Shown here: piece by piece, positions 48,826 through 57,658 of the stretch
How positions within the stretch are numbered: the stretch's first letter is position 1
Layout of the letters: each line of letters opens with the position of its first letter
Assembly: GCA_963753385.1 (NCBI GenBank)
Contig: CAVWCC010000005.1
Span: 186,001 to 250,000 of the forward strand
Direction of reading: 5' to 3'
From: JALZKA01 sp963753385
GTDB taxonomy: Bacteria; Actinomycetota; Thermoleophilia; Solirubrobacterales; 70-9
DNA: 64,000 nucleotides
Notes under the pieces: model-generated
The model's input: the letters and a program-made list of their open reading frames with translations, nothing else
Databases searched by the model: none
What the model was told of the DNA's origin: nothing
Program-made: the position numbers and the translations under genes

Positions 48826-50873
48826 CAGCGCTGCAGCGTCGCCACCCGCCGCTCGGCCTCCCGTGCCTCGGGCGAGCCCGCGTACGCCTCGGTTGCCTCG
48901 GCGCGGGCGGACCGGGCGGCCCGGGCGGCGGGGCTGCCCGGCTCGGGCGGGAGCGTCCACCAGTCGCAGTCCGTAGGGCCGGTGTCCTCGTCGGGCCCGT
49001 CCGCGCAGTCGATCAGGTAGGCGAACTTCGGGGCATCGGTGTTGCCCGTGCTGGTGCTGCAATTCGACGGCAGCTCCTGAGGCGGGGCGCCGGCCACGCC
49101 GCCCGCTTCGCCCGGTCCGGTCACGCTGTCCGCGGTGCCGTCGACGCCCGTGTTCTGGTACCAGCAGTTGCCGGTGTTGGATGCGAACAGCTCGCTCCAC
49201 CAGAAGTCGTTTCCGTTCGGCTTGCGTCGGCCGCCTTCGTCAGCGGTGCTCACGTTGCCGAACTTGCCGACCGCGTGCGCGAACTTGAACCCCTCGGGCG
49301 CCACGCCCATCGTGTTGTGGTGGAAGCGGTTGCCGCAGGACGTCGAGAACCCGTTGTCGGGCGCCCCCGGGCAGGACACGCCGGGGAAGATGTCGCCCTC
49401 GGCCCCGCCGCCGTTTGTAGCCGCATCCGGCACCGCGAACATCGAAGCACCGTCGCGCCAGTTGTCGAAGAACCAGTTGTGGTGGACGTTGGCGTCGTTA
49501 ATCCCCGCGTAGAGCACGCCGGTCCCGATCGGCACCCCGACCAGGATGTCGACGGGCGCGTCGTCGCGGTAGAGGTCGAGGTTGTTGGAGTAGATGTAGT
49601 TGTGGTCGATCTCCGAGCTGTCGGCCGGGAAGCCGGGGTGGCCGGAGGCCGAGAGCGTGTCGGTCGAGATCCCGGCCGTGTTGCCGTAGATGTGGTTGTC
49701 GGTGATCCGCACCGCGTTCCCCATCGAGCCCGAGTAGCCGAGCGCCGACCCATGCATGTCGCACTTCTTGACCACCGTGTTTTCACGCGGAGCGTCCGGG
49801 TAGAAGGCCGTGGCCTGCGAGCCGGTCTCCGGCGCCGCGCCCGGGTAGATGACGGCGTCGCCGGCGCCGAACCCCTCGCAGTTCCGGATCAGGTTGTGGT
49901 CCGAGGTGAAGCTGAGATGGCCGTAGTCGGCGGCCCAGTAGAACTTCACCCGCTCGAGCCGGACCCCGTCGACCTCCTCGTTGTAGAAGCCGTGCTCGAG
50001 CGCGCCCCGCGTCAGGAAGTTGCGCCCGACGAAGCCGTCGGCGCGGTCGACGCGCATTACCACGTGCTTTGCGTAGCCGCTCGGCTTCGCCTTCGGCCCC
50101 TCGCCCGAGTAGCCCGTGCCGGCGTCGAGGATCACGTCCTCGGGCTTCACGCCGGTGCCCTCGATCTGGAGGTTGCAGCGAACGCACGGTCCGAGCTCCT
50201 GCTCGGGAATCCCCTGCCGGTCCTCGAGGGGCGGCACCACCGGGTCACCTGCGACCGCCCGACCTTGGACGTAGATCAGGTTCTGGTCATTCGGACAGGT
50301 CACCTGGTACTCGTAGCTCGGGGTCGGCGTGCCGCTAGCGTCGTTCTGGATCAGGTCCTCGCAGGCCGGGTCGTTGACCGGCGCCGAGCGCGACTCGGGC
50401 TCGGTGTAGCGGCCGGGCATGATCGCGACCCGGTCGTTGTTGCCCGCGTCGAACACGGCCTCCTGTACGGAGTCGTAGCCGCAGCGCTTAGCGAGCTTCT
50501 TGTTGATCTCCTTGAGCTTCTTCGCCTTGTTCTCCGAGACGTCGATCTTGGGCTGGCTCGGGCGCAGCTTGTATCCGCCCTGCTGCGCGTCCTCCAGGGA
50601 GTCACGCAGGGCGCGGAGCGAGCCCTTGCCGTCGTCGCCCTTGCAGACGACCAGGACCTGGCCGGGCCCCTCGCCGGTCGCGGCCGACGCGAGCGAGCGC
50701 TTGCTCGGCACCTCGCCGCCGGCCGGCGGGCTGACGCCGGTATCGGGGGCCGGATCCGGCCAGTAGGAGGGCCGCTCGAGATGGGCGACGGCAAGCGCCG
50801 GAAGCGCGAGCGCTGTGATTCCGACGGCGCTCACGAACAGTGCCGACCGCTTGCACGAACCCCTCTTTAGCAA
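48825..50873 (-). CDS. Secreted right-handed beta-helix protein
   Basis: 682 residues from a TTG start, supported by GAGGAGG 7 bases upstream. A signal peptide (LFVSAVGITALALPALAVA) is followed by a lid domain (VLVVCKGDDGKGSLRALRDSLEDA) and a central set of parallel beta-helix turns with Asn/His/Gly ladders (RITDNHIYGNTAGI, IDHNYIYSNNLDLY, VHHNWFFDNWRDG, NRFHHNTMGV). Such pectate-lyase-like folds bind or cleave polysaccharides; I see no conclusive catalytic set. Several Cys pairs suggest disulfides. It lies 14 bases after the acylase gene, and its stop overlaps the lipoprotein start. Confidence 0.82.
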   Translation of the reverse strand: MLKRGSCKRSALFVSAVGITALALPALAVAHLERPSYWPDPAPDTGVSPPAGGEVPSKRSLASAATGEGPGQVLVVCKGDDGKGSLRALRDSLEDAQQGGYKLRPSQPKIDVSENKAKKLKEINKKLAKRCGYDSVQEAVFDAGNNDRVAIMPGRYTEPESRSAPVNDPACEDLIQNDASGTPTPSYEYQVTCPNDQNLIYVQGRAVAGDPVVPPLEDRQGIPEQELGPCVRCNLQIEGTGVKPEDVILDAGTGYSGEGPKAKPSGYAKHVVMRVDRADGFVGRNFLTRGALEHGFYNEEVDGVRLERVKFYWAADYGHLSFTSDHNLIRNCEGFGAGDAVIYPGAAPETGSQATAFYPDAPRENTVVKKCDMHGSALGYSGSMGNAVRITDNHIYGNTAGISTDTLSASGHPGFPADSSEIDHNYIYSNNLDLYRDDAPVDILVGVPIGTGVLYAGINDANVHHNWFFDNWRDGASMFAVPDAATNGGGAEGDIFPGVSCPGAPDNGFSTSCGNRFHHNTMGVAPEGFKFAHAVGKFGNVSTADEGGRRKPNGNDFWWSELFASNTGNCWYQNTGVDGTADSVTGPGEAGGVAGAPPQELPSNCSTSTGNTDAPKFAYLIDCADGPDEDTGPTDCDWWTLPPEPGSPAARAARSARAEATEAYAGSPEAREAERRVATLQR

Positions 50874-50887
50874 CGCGATGCCTCCTC

Positions 50888-53344
50888 TTACTTGTGTTGG
50901 AACTCGAGAACCTGCTGGAACGTCGGCCGGTTCGTGAACGGGAAAGTGTTGGGCAGAAGGCCCGGGGCGAACGAGGTCCTGAACGCGGGCTTGATCCAGG
51001 TGGCCGGATCGGCGCTCCCGTACTCGTCCTCGAGGTCGTCAGCGGTCTCGTGGATCGCATCCCACAGGGACTCGCGGCAGTCCGAAAGCGAGCCGCCACC
51101 GCAGTAGCGATTCAGGAAGGGCTGCTCGACGGGCTCGCCCAGGAGCCTGCGGAGGTCCTTGTCCACATACGACGGGCCGAGGTTGTTGAGCGAGCGCACG
51201 TCATTCAGGTCGTCGACGAGGTTCCCGAACACGGGCTCCATCACCGCCTCGGCCATCGGCCGCCATGCCGCGTCGATGATCGTCGGCCCGGCCGAGTCGA
51301 AGAAGGTGTCGTCGTCGGCGTCGAGGCGGGGCGCGTCGTCGGCGAACCAGGCGTCGAGCAGGTCGACGACCGCCTGGTCGCGCGGGGTCGGCGCGGCGCC
51401 GGTCTCGAGGACGCGGCTCACGACCGGCCAGACCGGCGAGCGCACGTCCTCCGTCGCTGCCCGGTTCATGATGCCGACGACCTCCTTGAGCCGTGCCTCC
51501 TGGCTCCAGCCGTCGAACAGCTCGACGCGGTGGACGGACCCGTACGGCTCGTCGTCGCCGTGCATGAACCCGGGCGCCGACTGGTTGTTCCAGTTGAGGA
51601 GCAGGCCGCCCGGCCCGGTGACGTCATGCGGGTGCTGGTCGCGGCTGAGGTAGCCCGTCCATTCGTAATCGCCGGTCCCGATCGTCGGCAGGCGGCGGTC
51701 GAGTCCCGGCGGGCGGGTCGGCAGCCGGCCGGAGGTGAAGTAGGCGTTCTTCTTCCGCGAGTTGTAGGCCCAGTTGAACGTGAAGCCGAACTTGTTCGCC
51801 GCGTTGAAGAACTTGTTCGGCGTCGACGCATCGCCCTCGGTCATGTCCTTGAGGGCGGCGAGGTTCAGCCCGTCGCGCCCGAAGGTCGAACGGCGCCGCG
51901 ACAGCGCGTACGGCTCGCCATCGATCGTCGCGGTCGCGAACACGTTGCCGTGCGCGGTCTGGTCGTAGCTCAGCGGCTGGCCGTTCAGCTCGCCGGCGTT
52001 GAAGCGCACGAACTCGCGGCAGTTCCCGTCGAACATGTAGTGGTCCGAGGTCCGCGTCGGCTCCGAGCCGTCCGGCTCGCACAGCTTCTCCGCGTAGACG
52101 TCCCGGACGTCATGGCCGGCCGAGGTAAGGCTCCACGCGTAGTCCTTGGTCCGGCCGATCAGGATGTACATCGCGAGGCCTGGGACGGCGGCACCCTGGG
52201 CCTTGATCCCGGGTCCGTGCAGGTCGATCTGCTGGACGATCTCCGGGTAGAAGTAGCCGAGCTGCGGCCCCATCACGGCCAGGTTGTTGCCGGTCTTGGA
52301 GCGCCCGCGCGACGCGAGCAGCCAGTTCGAGGCCTGCTTGCGGGCCGGGGCGGCGCCCGGAACTCCGTCCGAGCTTTCGGCGGAGGCTGCGTCCGGGGTC
52401 GGGTCCGGGTCCCCCGGGTCGATGTTCTCGATCGACCCGGGGTCGATCGTCACGGAGCCCTTGACCGGCCCGCCGGTGACCGGCGGGTAGTTGAAGCGCT
52501 TCTCGATCGTGGTCGGCGCCTCGGGGTCGTCGGCCAGCATCACGTCGTGCCAGGCCTTGTAGCCCTGCGTGTAGCCGAGCTCCTCGCGCAGCTTGGCGAG
52601 CAGCTCACCGTTCAAGGCCTCGCCACCCCCGCCGGCCCCGAAGATCGACCCGATGAATGCCGTCACCGCGATCACGTCGTTGACCGTGGCGGGCGGCTGG
52701 TTGACGTTGTTCGCCTCCCAGTAGGCGTTGATGCCGTCTGCGTAGGCGCGGGCGTCGGAGATGATCTGCCGTCCCTCGGCGCCGTAGGTGTCGATCAGGA
52801 GCTTGCGCTGTTCAGTGACCAGCGCCTCGGTCTCCGGGCTCGGCTCGAACGTCTGGCCGCTGGTCACCAGGCTGAAGGCGTTGAGGTTCGGGATGTCGGC
52901 GACCGCGGCCCGGGCGGGACCGCGGCCGAGCCGGATCAGGAGGTTGCGATCCCGGGCCGTGGTCCAGCCCGCTCCGAACGCGAGGTCCTCGCGGGTGTCG
53001 CCGTACACGTGCGGGATGCCCCACTCGTCATAGATCACGCGGACGCCGGGCCGCCCCGTGTCCTCCTCGTGCGTCTCCCCGATCGGCTTGAAGTCCTCCG
53101 GCAGGAAGTGCTCGTTGATGTCGGCGTTGGTGATGTTGTCGCGAAGCGGCGTGAGGCCCGAGTAGAGGGGCAGCTGATCGGTCGAGTTCTCCGTGAACAC
53201 CAACCCGCCGTAGTTGCCCGGCGGCAGGATGTAGTGGGCCCGGTCCTTCGCCTTGCCGCCGCCGCCCGAGGCGGATCCCGCCAGGACGGACGCGACCGCG
53301 ATAGCAGCGATCGCCGCGACGATGAACCGATGCCGATTGCTCAT
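50888..53344 (-). CDS. Secreted penicillin-acylase-family Ntn hydrolase
   Basis: About 818 residues; ATG at 53344 or TTG at 53347, with AAGGAGG upstream. After a signal peptide (FIVAAIAAIAVASVLAGSASG) come the alpha chain (VRVIYDEWGIPHVYGDTREDLAFGAGW cut short by loops), a low-complexity linker (about residues 305-335) and the beta chain, whose first residue and nucleophile is predicted as Ser339 (KQASNWLLASRGR), followed by VMGPQLGYFYPE. The precursor cuts itself to expose Ser339. The family hydrolyses amides such as penicillins, acyl-homoserine lactones or glutaryl/aculeacin-type lipids; an extracellular lipid-amide substrate is likely here. It is the first gene of an operon with the beta-helix and lipoprotein genes. 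Confidence 0.9.
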   Translation of the reverse strand: MSNRHRFIVAAIAAIAVASVLAGSASGGGGKAKDRAHYILPPGNYGGLVFTENSTDQLPLYSGLTPLRDNITNADINEHFLPEDFKPIGETHEEDTGRPGVRVIYDEWGIPHVYGDTREDLAFGAGWTTARDRNLLIRLGRGPARAAVADIPNLNAFSLVTSGQTFEPSPETEALVTEQRKLLIDTYGAEGRQIISDARAYADGINAYWEANNVNQPPATVNDVIAVTAFIGSIFGAGGGGEALNGELLAKLREELGYTQGYKAWHDVMLADDPEAPTTIEKRFNYPPVTGGPVKGSVTIDPGSIENIDPGDPDPTPDAASAESSDGVPGAAPARKQASNWLLASRGRSKTGNNLAVMGPQLGYFYPEIVQQIDLHGPGIKAQGAAVPGLAMYILIGRTKDYAWSLTSAGHDVRDVYAEKLCEPDGSEPTRTSDHYMFDGNCREFVRFNAGELNGQPLSYDQTAHGNVFATATIDGEPYALSRRRSTFGRDGLNLAALKDMTEGDASTPNKFFNAANKFGFTFNWAYNSRKKNAYFTSGRLPTRPPGLDRRLPTIGTGDYEWTGYLSRDQHPHDVTGPGGLLLNWNNQSAPGFMHGDDEPYGSVHRVELFDGWSQEARLKEVVGIMNRAATEDVRSPVWPVVSRVLETGAAPTPRDQAVVDLLDAWFADDAPRLDADDDTFFDSAGPTIIDAAWRPMAEAVMEPVFGNLVDDLNDVRSLNNLGPSYVDKDLRRLLGEPVEQPFLNRYCGGGSLSDCRESLWDAIHETADDLEDEYGSADPATWIKPAFRTSFAPGLLPNTFPFTNRPTFQQVLEFQHK

Positions 53345-53475
53345 CAAGAAAGGGCCTCCTTGCCCCGTGCCCTACTTGGTGTGACTCCTCCTGCCGTGCC
53401 GGAAGTGGTGCGGCTTGGCGGGATGAGTCTTGCACATGTGTCCCGGATCCGGCCGGAACACCGTGCGTTGGTCGG

Positions 53476-54942
53476 CTACGCGGCTTCGCTGTAGGCCGGC
53501 TCGCCGTCCTCGAGCTCGAGCTCGGCGACCTCGGCCTCGACGGGCACCGGCTTCAGGACGCCGAGCGCGATCGCGACCGCCGCGCCCAGGAGGCCGACGG
53601 CGACGAAGTAGGCGAGCTGGTAGCCGTCGACGAGCGCCGACGCCTGACTCGCGCCCTCGGCGACGAGGTTCTCGGTGCGGGTGGTCGAGAGCGTCGCCAG
53701 GACCGCGAGCCCGAGCGCGCCGCCGACCTGGAGGGTCGTGTTCGTGAGCCCGCTGGCGAGTCCCGCGTCCTCCGGCGTCGCGCTCGACATCGCGAGGGTC
53801 ACGACGGCCGGGAACACCAACCCGGCGCCGATGCCCAGCAGGATCATCGTCGGCAGCATGTCGGTCGCGTAGACACCGTCAACCGGGACCTGGGTGAACA
53901 GGAGCAGCCCGGCGCCCACGAGCACAAGGCCGGCGGTAAGCGGGGTGCGCGCGCCAAACCGCGTCACGAGCCGGTCGGTGACGCCGACGGAGAAGACGCC
54001 GATCAGCGCCGCGACCGGTAGGAACGCCAGCCCGACCTCGATCGCGCTGTAGCCCAGGACGCCCTGCATGTAGAGCGCGCCGAGGAAGAAGACCCCGTAC
54101 ATCCCGGCCACCATCAGGACCTGGATCACGTTCGCGCCCGTCACGTTGCGGTTGCGGAAGATCTGGAGCGGGACCAGGGGTGTCCGCGCCGTCGCCTGGC
54201 GGGCAATGAACGCGGCCATCAGGCCGAGCGCGATCGCGCCGAGCGCGAGGGTCCGGGTCGAGCCCCAGCCGTAGTCGGTCGCCTCGATGATCGTGTAGAT
54301 GCCGAGCATCAGGGAGCTCGTGATCAGCAACGCGCCGGGCACATCGGCGCCCTGCTTCAGGCCAATCCCCGGGTTGTTCTCGAGCAGCCGGTACGCGAAG
54401 ATCGCGGTCAGCGCGCCGAACGGCAGGTTGACGAAGAAGATCCAGTGCCAGTTGATGGCCTCGGTGAGGACGCCGCCGGCCAGGAGGCCGATCGAGGCCC
54501 CGGCCGAGGCGACGAAGCTGTAGACGCCGATCGCCTTCGCCTGCTCCCGGGGCTCCGGGAACATCGTCACGATCATCCCGAGGATTACGGCCGAGGTCAG
54601 CGCGCCGCCGATCCCCTGCAGGAACCGGGCGCCGATCAGCATCTCCTGGCTCTGGGCCAGGCCGCAGAGCGCGGAGGCTGCGACGAACAGCCCGAGCCCG
54701 GCCATGAACACGCGCTTGCTGCCGATCAGGTCGCCGACCCGGCCCGACAGCAGCAGCAGGCCGCCGAACGGGATCAGGTAGGCGTTGACGACCCAGGCGA
54801 GGTCGGACTGCGAGAAGCCGAGGTCATCCTGGATCGACGGCAGCGCGACGTTCACGATCGTCGCGTCGAGGATGATCATCAGCATCCCCAGGCAGAGGAC
54901 GTAGAGGGCAATCCAGCGGGAGCGCGTATCTGCTTCGGCCAT
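53476..54942 (-). CDS. MFS drug transporter, DHA2 (EmrB/QacA) family, 14 helices
   Basis: 488 residues. Fourteen hydrophobic helices, motif A-like GRVGDLIGSKRVF between helices 2 and 3, the D-ATIVNVALP start typical of DHA2 members (LDATIVNVALPSIQDDL) and the motif C-like GASIGLLAGGVLTE segment in helix 5. It would export drugs or metabolites with protons. A MarR gene is 68 bases upstream on the same strand, with a dyad between them. The C-terminal tail is acidic. Confidence 0.93.
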   Translation of the reverse strand: MAEADTRSRWIALYVLCLGMLMIILDATIVNVALPSIQDDLGFSQSDLAWVVNAYLIPFGGLLLLSGRVGDLIGSKRVFMAGLGLFVAASALCGLAQSQEMLIGARFLQGIGGALTSAVILGMIVTMFPEPREQAKAIGVYSFVASAGASIGLLAGGVLTEAINWHWIFFVNLPFGALTAIFAYRLLENNPGIGLKQGADVPGALLITSSLMLGIYTIIEATDYGWGSTRTLALGAIALGLMAAFIARQATARTPLVPLQIFRNRNVTGANVIQVLMVAGMYGVFFLGALYMQGVLGYSAIEVGLAFLPVAALIGVFSVGVTDRLVTRFGARTPLTAGLVLVGAGLLLFTQVPVDGVYATDMLPTMILLGIGAGLVFPAVVTLAMSSATPEDAGLASGLTNTTLQVGGALGLAVLATLSTTRTENLVAEGASQASALVDGYQLAYFVAVGLLGAAVAIALGVLKPVPVEAEVAELELEDGEPAYSEAA

Positions 54943-54983
54943 GCATAGAGACCGTAGCAGATAGGTTTTTCCGGGATGATCTT

Positions 54984-55004
54984 GTTTGTAACTACCTTGT
55001 AAAC
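54984..55004. promoter_or_regulatory. Imperfect dyad in the AT-rich gap upstream of the MFS gene
   Basis: GTTTGTAA and TTGTAAAC form an 8-base imperfect inverted repeat (6 of 8 pairs) around five bases. It is AT-rich against the GC-rich background and 42-62 bases before the MFS start. MarR proteins bind such dyads, so this could be the site of the neighbouring regulator. Confidence 0.4.
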
Positions 55005-55010
55005 CGCGGC

Positions 55011-55517
55011 CTAGGAGCGCCGGCGCGGGGCCCGGCTGCAGGCCGCGGGGGTCGAGAGCCGGCCCCCGACCAGGTTCTCGAGCGCGTCCAACAGCGCGCG
55101 GCGCTCGGAAGCGGGCAGCGATACGAGAACGTCTTCCTGGATCTCGGAGACGACCTTCTCCCCCTTCGCCACGACCCGCCTGCCGGCAGGAGTGACGCGG
55201 ATGATCCGTGCGCGGCGGTCGGTCTTCGACGCCACTCGCTCGGCGAGCCCGGCGCGCTCGAGCTCGTCGACCGTGACCACCATCGTCGTCTTGTCGAGCC
55301 CCACCATGTCCGCCAGCTCCTTCTGGGTGAACTCGCCGGTCATGGCGGCGGAGAGCAGGCAGTGACCGCGGGGCGAGACGCCCATGTCCTCGAACGCGAG
55401 GGTCATCTCGGTGACCATCACGTGGCTGGCCTGGGCGAGCAGCCAGCTCAGGTTGCCGGCGAGCGGCTTCTCGCCGGCGGTCAGCTCCTTCGGCTTGTCA
55501 CGGAGCGCACTTCCCAT
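55011..55517 (-). CDS. MarR-family transcriptional regulator
   Basis: 168 residues with the winged helix-turn-helix of MarR: FTQKELADMVGLDKTTMVVTVDELERAGLAERVASKTDRRARIIRVTPAGRRVV, here joined in one stretch that is diagnostic (residues about 63-113). The wing carries the DRRAR motif. It lies directly upstream of the MFS transporter, which it most likely represses until a ligand binds. The C-terminal basic tail (CSRAPRRRS) is unusual. Confidence 0.92.
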   Translation of the reverse strand: MGSALRDKPKELTAGEKPLAGNLSWLLAQASHVMVTEMTLAFEDMGVSPRGHCLLSAAMTGEFTQKELADMVGLDKTTMVVTVDELERAGLAERVASKTDRRARIIRVTPAGRRVVAKGEKVVSEIQEDVLVSLPASERRALLDALENLVGGRLSTPAACSRAPRRRS

Positions 55518-55527
55518 GCATCAGAGG

Positions 55528-55815
55528 CTACACCAACCGATCCGCGGAAGGATAATCTCTAACGAAACTATTTGGCGGCTCGGCGAGCGCGGCGTCGAGC
55601 TTCCTGCGAGGCACCAGATAGCGCCCGAGCGACATGCCGTTCCCGTCGGTGATCGCGATCGTCGCGACCTCATCGGTCGGACCCACGCCCGCATTGTCGA
55701 TGCGAAGGAACACCGGCTCGTAGTCCCCGGATTCGTCGCATGCCCGGAACGCGAGGATCAGCCCCCGCTCCGCCGCGATGGCGTCCATCTCCTGAAGCTC
55801 CCTCTTCTCCCCCAT
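55528..55815 (-). CDS. Small conserved-type hypothetical protein
   Basis: 95 residues from the ATG at 55815 (MGEKRELQEMDAI). A ribosome site GGAGG and ATG are present twice, 15 bases apart (55815 and 55830), because of a tandem duplication; either may be used. The sequence reads FRACDESGDYEPVFLRIDNAG and ISLGRYLVPRRKLDAALA-like strands, predicted soluble. I do not recognise it. It ends 10 bases before the marR start and may be in one operon with it. Confidence 0.6.
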   Translation of the reverse strand: MGEKRELQEMDAIAAERGLILAFRACDESGDYEPVFLRIDNAGVGPTDEVATIAITDGNGMSLGRYLVPRRKLDAALAEPPNSFVRDYPSADRLV

Positions 55816-55841
55816 GCCAGACCTCCCCATGCCAGACCTCC
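55813..55841 (-). repeat. Tandem 14-base duplication of a ribosome site plus start codon
   Basis: On the minus strand GGAGGTCTGGCATG occurs twice with a 15-base period, so two identical initiation sites lie in the same reading frame five codons apart. Confidence 0.85.
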
Positions 55842-55958
55842 ATTCGTGTTGTTGCACCAGGTGAACGAACCGCACGCTAATCCCTGGCTGAGCATTCGTC
55901 AGCCGAAAATCCCCGGGCGCGGGGACGGCGAATACCTCGTATCGGGTAGAGAAAACCC

Positions 55959-57404
55959 CTATTCGTCGATCAGGACCGTGCTGCGCTCGTCCAGGACGTC
56001 CGTGAGATCGCCGTCGGAGAGCAGCTCGGGACGCTCGGCACGCAGGGTCCAGACCGTGAAGATCGGCGGGAGCACCTCCCGTCTCACCACCTCGAAGCCG
56101 GCCGGTGGGTTGACCCTGGACGTGGTGCCGACCGCGATCACCTCCGAGGTGGTTGTTCCCGCTCGCGCCGCTGGGCCGATGAAGCGTTCGGCACCAAGGT
56201 AGTAGAGGAGCGGGTCGTCGCCGTTCTGCGGGACGGCGAGCAACCGCGTCCCGGGAGCGTCGCCGACCAGCTCTGCGACCTCGCGCCAGTCCTCGCGCTG
56301 CATCTCAGCCGTCGAGTTGACCGCGATGACGACGCCCCCGTACAGGGCGCAGAGGGCGAGGGCGGCCGCGGGGATCCACCGTGGCGCCCGGGCGACCGCG
56401 AACCCGACGGCGGTCGCGAGCAACACCGGGACGACTCCCGCCATCGCGTTGCGTGGCTTGAGGAAGTCAAGCCCCGCAAGCGCGGCCAGCGCCGGCAACC
56501 CCACCCCGAGCGCGGCGATGCCGGCCGCGAGCAGCCAGGCGCGGCGCTCGTGCTCCGTCCCGCGGCGAAGCGCAAGGCCCGCGGCGCCCAGCACCGCGAG
56601 CGCGCCGCCGACCCCGGCCACGATCTGGACGGTGTCGACTCGCGAACCCGCGGCGAGGGGGTCGGGGTCCTCGCCCGCCGAGTAGTCCAGCGCCACCTCC
56701 CCCACCCGACCGGGCAACGCGAGGTCGGCGAACCCGTCGCGCCGGTCCTCTCCCTGTTGCGTCACCGCCAGCGGGATCAGGGCGAGTGCGACGGCCGCGA
56801 TCGCCGCGGTCGCCGCCAGCGCACGGTTCGACCGGGGATCCGAGTAGACGAGCCAGGCGGCCTGGGGCAGCACGAAGAACAGGGCGAAGTAGTGCGAGCA
56901 CAGGGCGAGCGCACAGGCCAGCGCCCAGAGCGCGAGCGATCTTGTATCCAGCCGCTCGAGCGAGCGCGCGAAGAAGGCCACGCTGAGCGTCACGAAGAGC
57001 GCCGCAAGGATGTAGGAGCGCGCCTCCTGGCTGTACCAGACGAGCAGGGGATTGAGCGCCACGAACGCCGCCGCGTAGAGCCCCGCTCGGATCGAGAGCA
57101 GTTGCCTGCCGGCGAGGAAGGCCGCGGGGATCATCAGCGTCCCGATCAGCGCGGAGAGCGAGCGCAGGCCGACCTCGCCGGTGCCGAACGGCTGCGACCA
57201 CGCCCAGGAGAGCAGGTAATAGAGCGGCGGGCTGCGCTCGCTGTCGACGACCTCCTCGAGCGTGTCCCAGAGGCCGGGTTGGAGCACCCTCGCCGCCATC
57301 ACGGCCTCGTCGTGATGGAAGCTCTGGAGGTCGAGCGTCGCGAACCGCGCCACCGCCCCCACGGCGATCGCCCCGCCGAGGATCCACGCCTCTCTCCGCG
57401 TCAC
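55959..57404 (-). CDS. Membrane glycosyltransferase, family 39-like (ArnT/PMT type)
   Basis: 481 residues, GTG start. About ten membrane helices. The first outer loop holds SFHHDEAVMA, with the acidic residue (D/E pair) that is catalytic in family 39 enzymes, and further SERSPPLYYLLSWAW, typical of ArnT-like polyprenyl-phosphate sugar transferases. WYSQEARSYIL marks the second outer loop. The C-terminal 130 residues form a soluble outer domain. It would move a sugar from a polyprenyl carrier to a protein or lipid outside. Confidence 0.85.
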   Translation of the reverse strand: MTRREAWILGGAIAVGAVARFATLDLQSFHHDEAVMAARVLQPGLWDTLEEVVDSERSPPLYYLLSWAWSQPFGTGEVGLRSLSALIGTLMIPAAFLAGRQLLSIRAGLYAAAFVALNPLLVWYSQEARSYILAALFVTLSVAFFARSLERLDTRSLALWALACALALCSHYFALFFVLPQAAWLVYSDPRSNRALAATAAIAAVALALIPLAVTQQGEDRRDGFADLALPGRVGEVALDYSAGEDPDPLAAGSRVDTVQIVAGVGGALAVLGAAGLALRRGTEHERRAWLLAAGIAALGVGLPALAALAGLDFLKPRNAMAGVVPVLLATAVGFAVARAPRWIPAAALALCALYGGVVIAVNSTAEMQREDWREVAELVGDAPGTRLLAVPQNGDDPLLYYLGAERFIGPAARAGTTTSEVIAVGTTSRVNPPAGFEVVRREVLPPIFTVWTLRAERPELLSDGDLTDVLDERSTVLIDE

Positions 57405-57458
57405 GGCGCGACTCTAGTTGCGATGAGTCTGGCGTTCCCGCCTGGTCTTAGGGACACA

Positions 57459-57647
57459 GTGATTGGAACCGCACATATCTATTCGCCCGGCGACCACGTG
57501 CTCGCGCTATGCGGCCGCGGCGGCGAACGCTACTGGCGCCCCGGCGTGGTCCGGTCGGTCAACTCCGCGAGCGCGCGGGTCGATCTCGACGGCTCCGGCC
57601 CGAGTCGGATCCCGTTCTCGCGGCTACGCCTCAGCGCCGCGCGCTGA
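57459..57647 (+). CDS. Small Tudor/SH3-like protein, hypothetical
   Basis: 62 residues if started at the GTG at 57459, which has TAGGG five bases upstream; an ATG at 57423 in the same frame would add 12 residues but lies only 18 bases from the divergent GT39 start. The pattern IYSPGDHVLALCGRGGERYWRPGVVRSV, then RVDLDG and IPFSRLR is that of a short five-stranded barrel. No function is assigned. Confidence 0.5.
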   Translation: MIGTAHIYSPGDHVLALCGRGGERYWRPGVVRSVNSASARVDLDGSGPSRIPFSRLRLSAAR

Positions 57648-57658
57648 CCCCGCCCGCC

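Noticed and set aside
50840..53494. An 884-codon plus-strand frame
   Set aside because: It is antisense to the penicillin-acylase-type gene, which has a signal peptide, catalytic Ser region and ribosome site.
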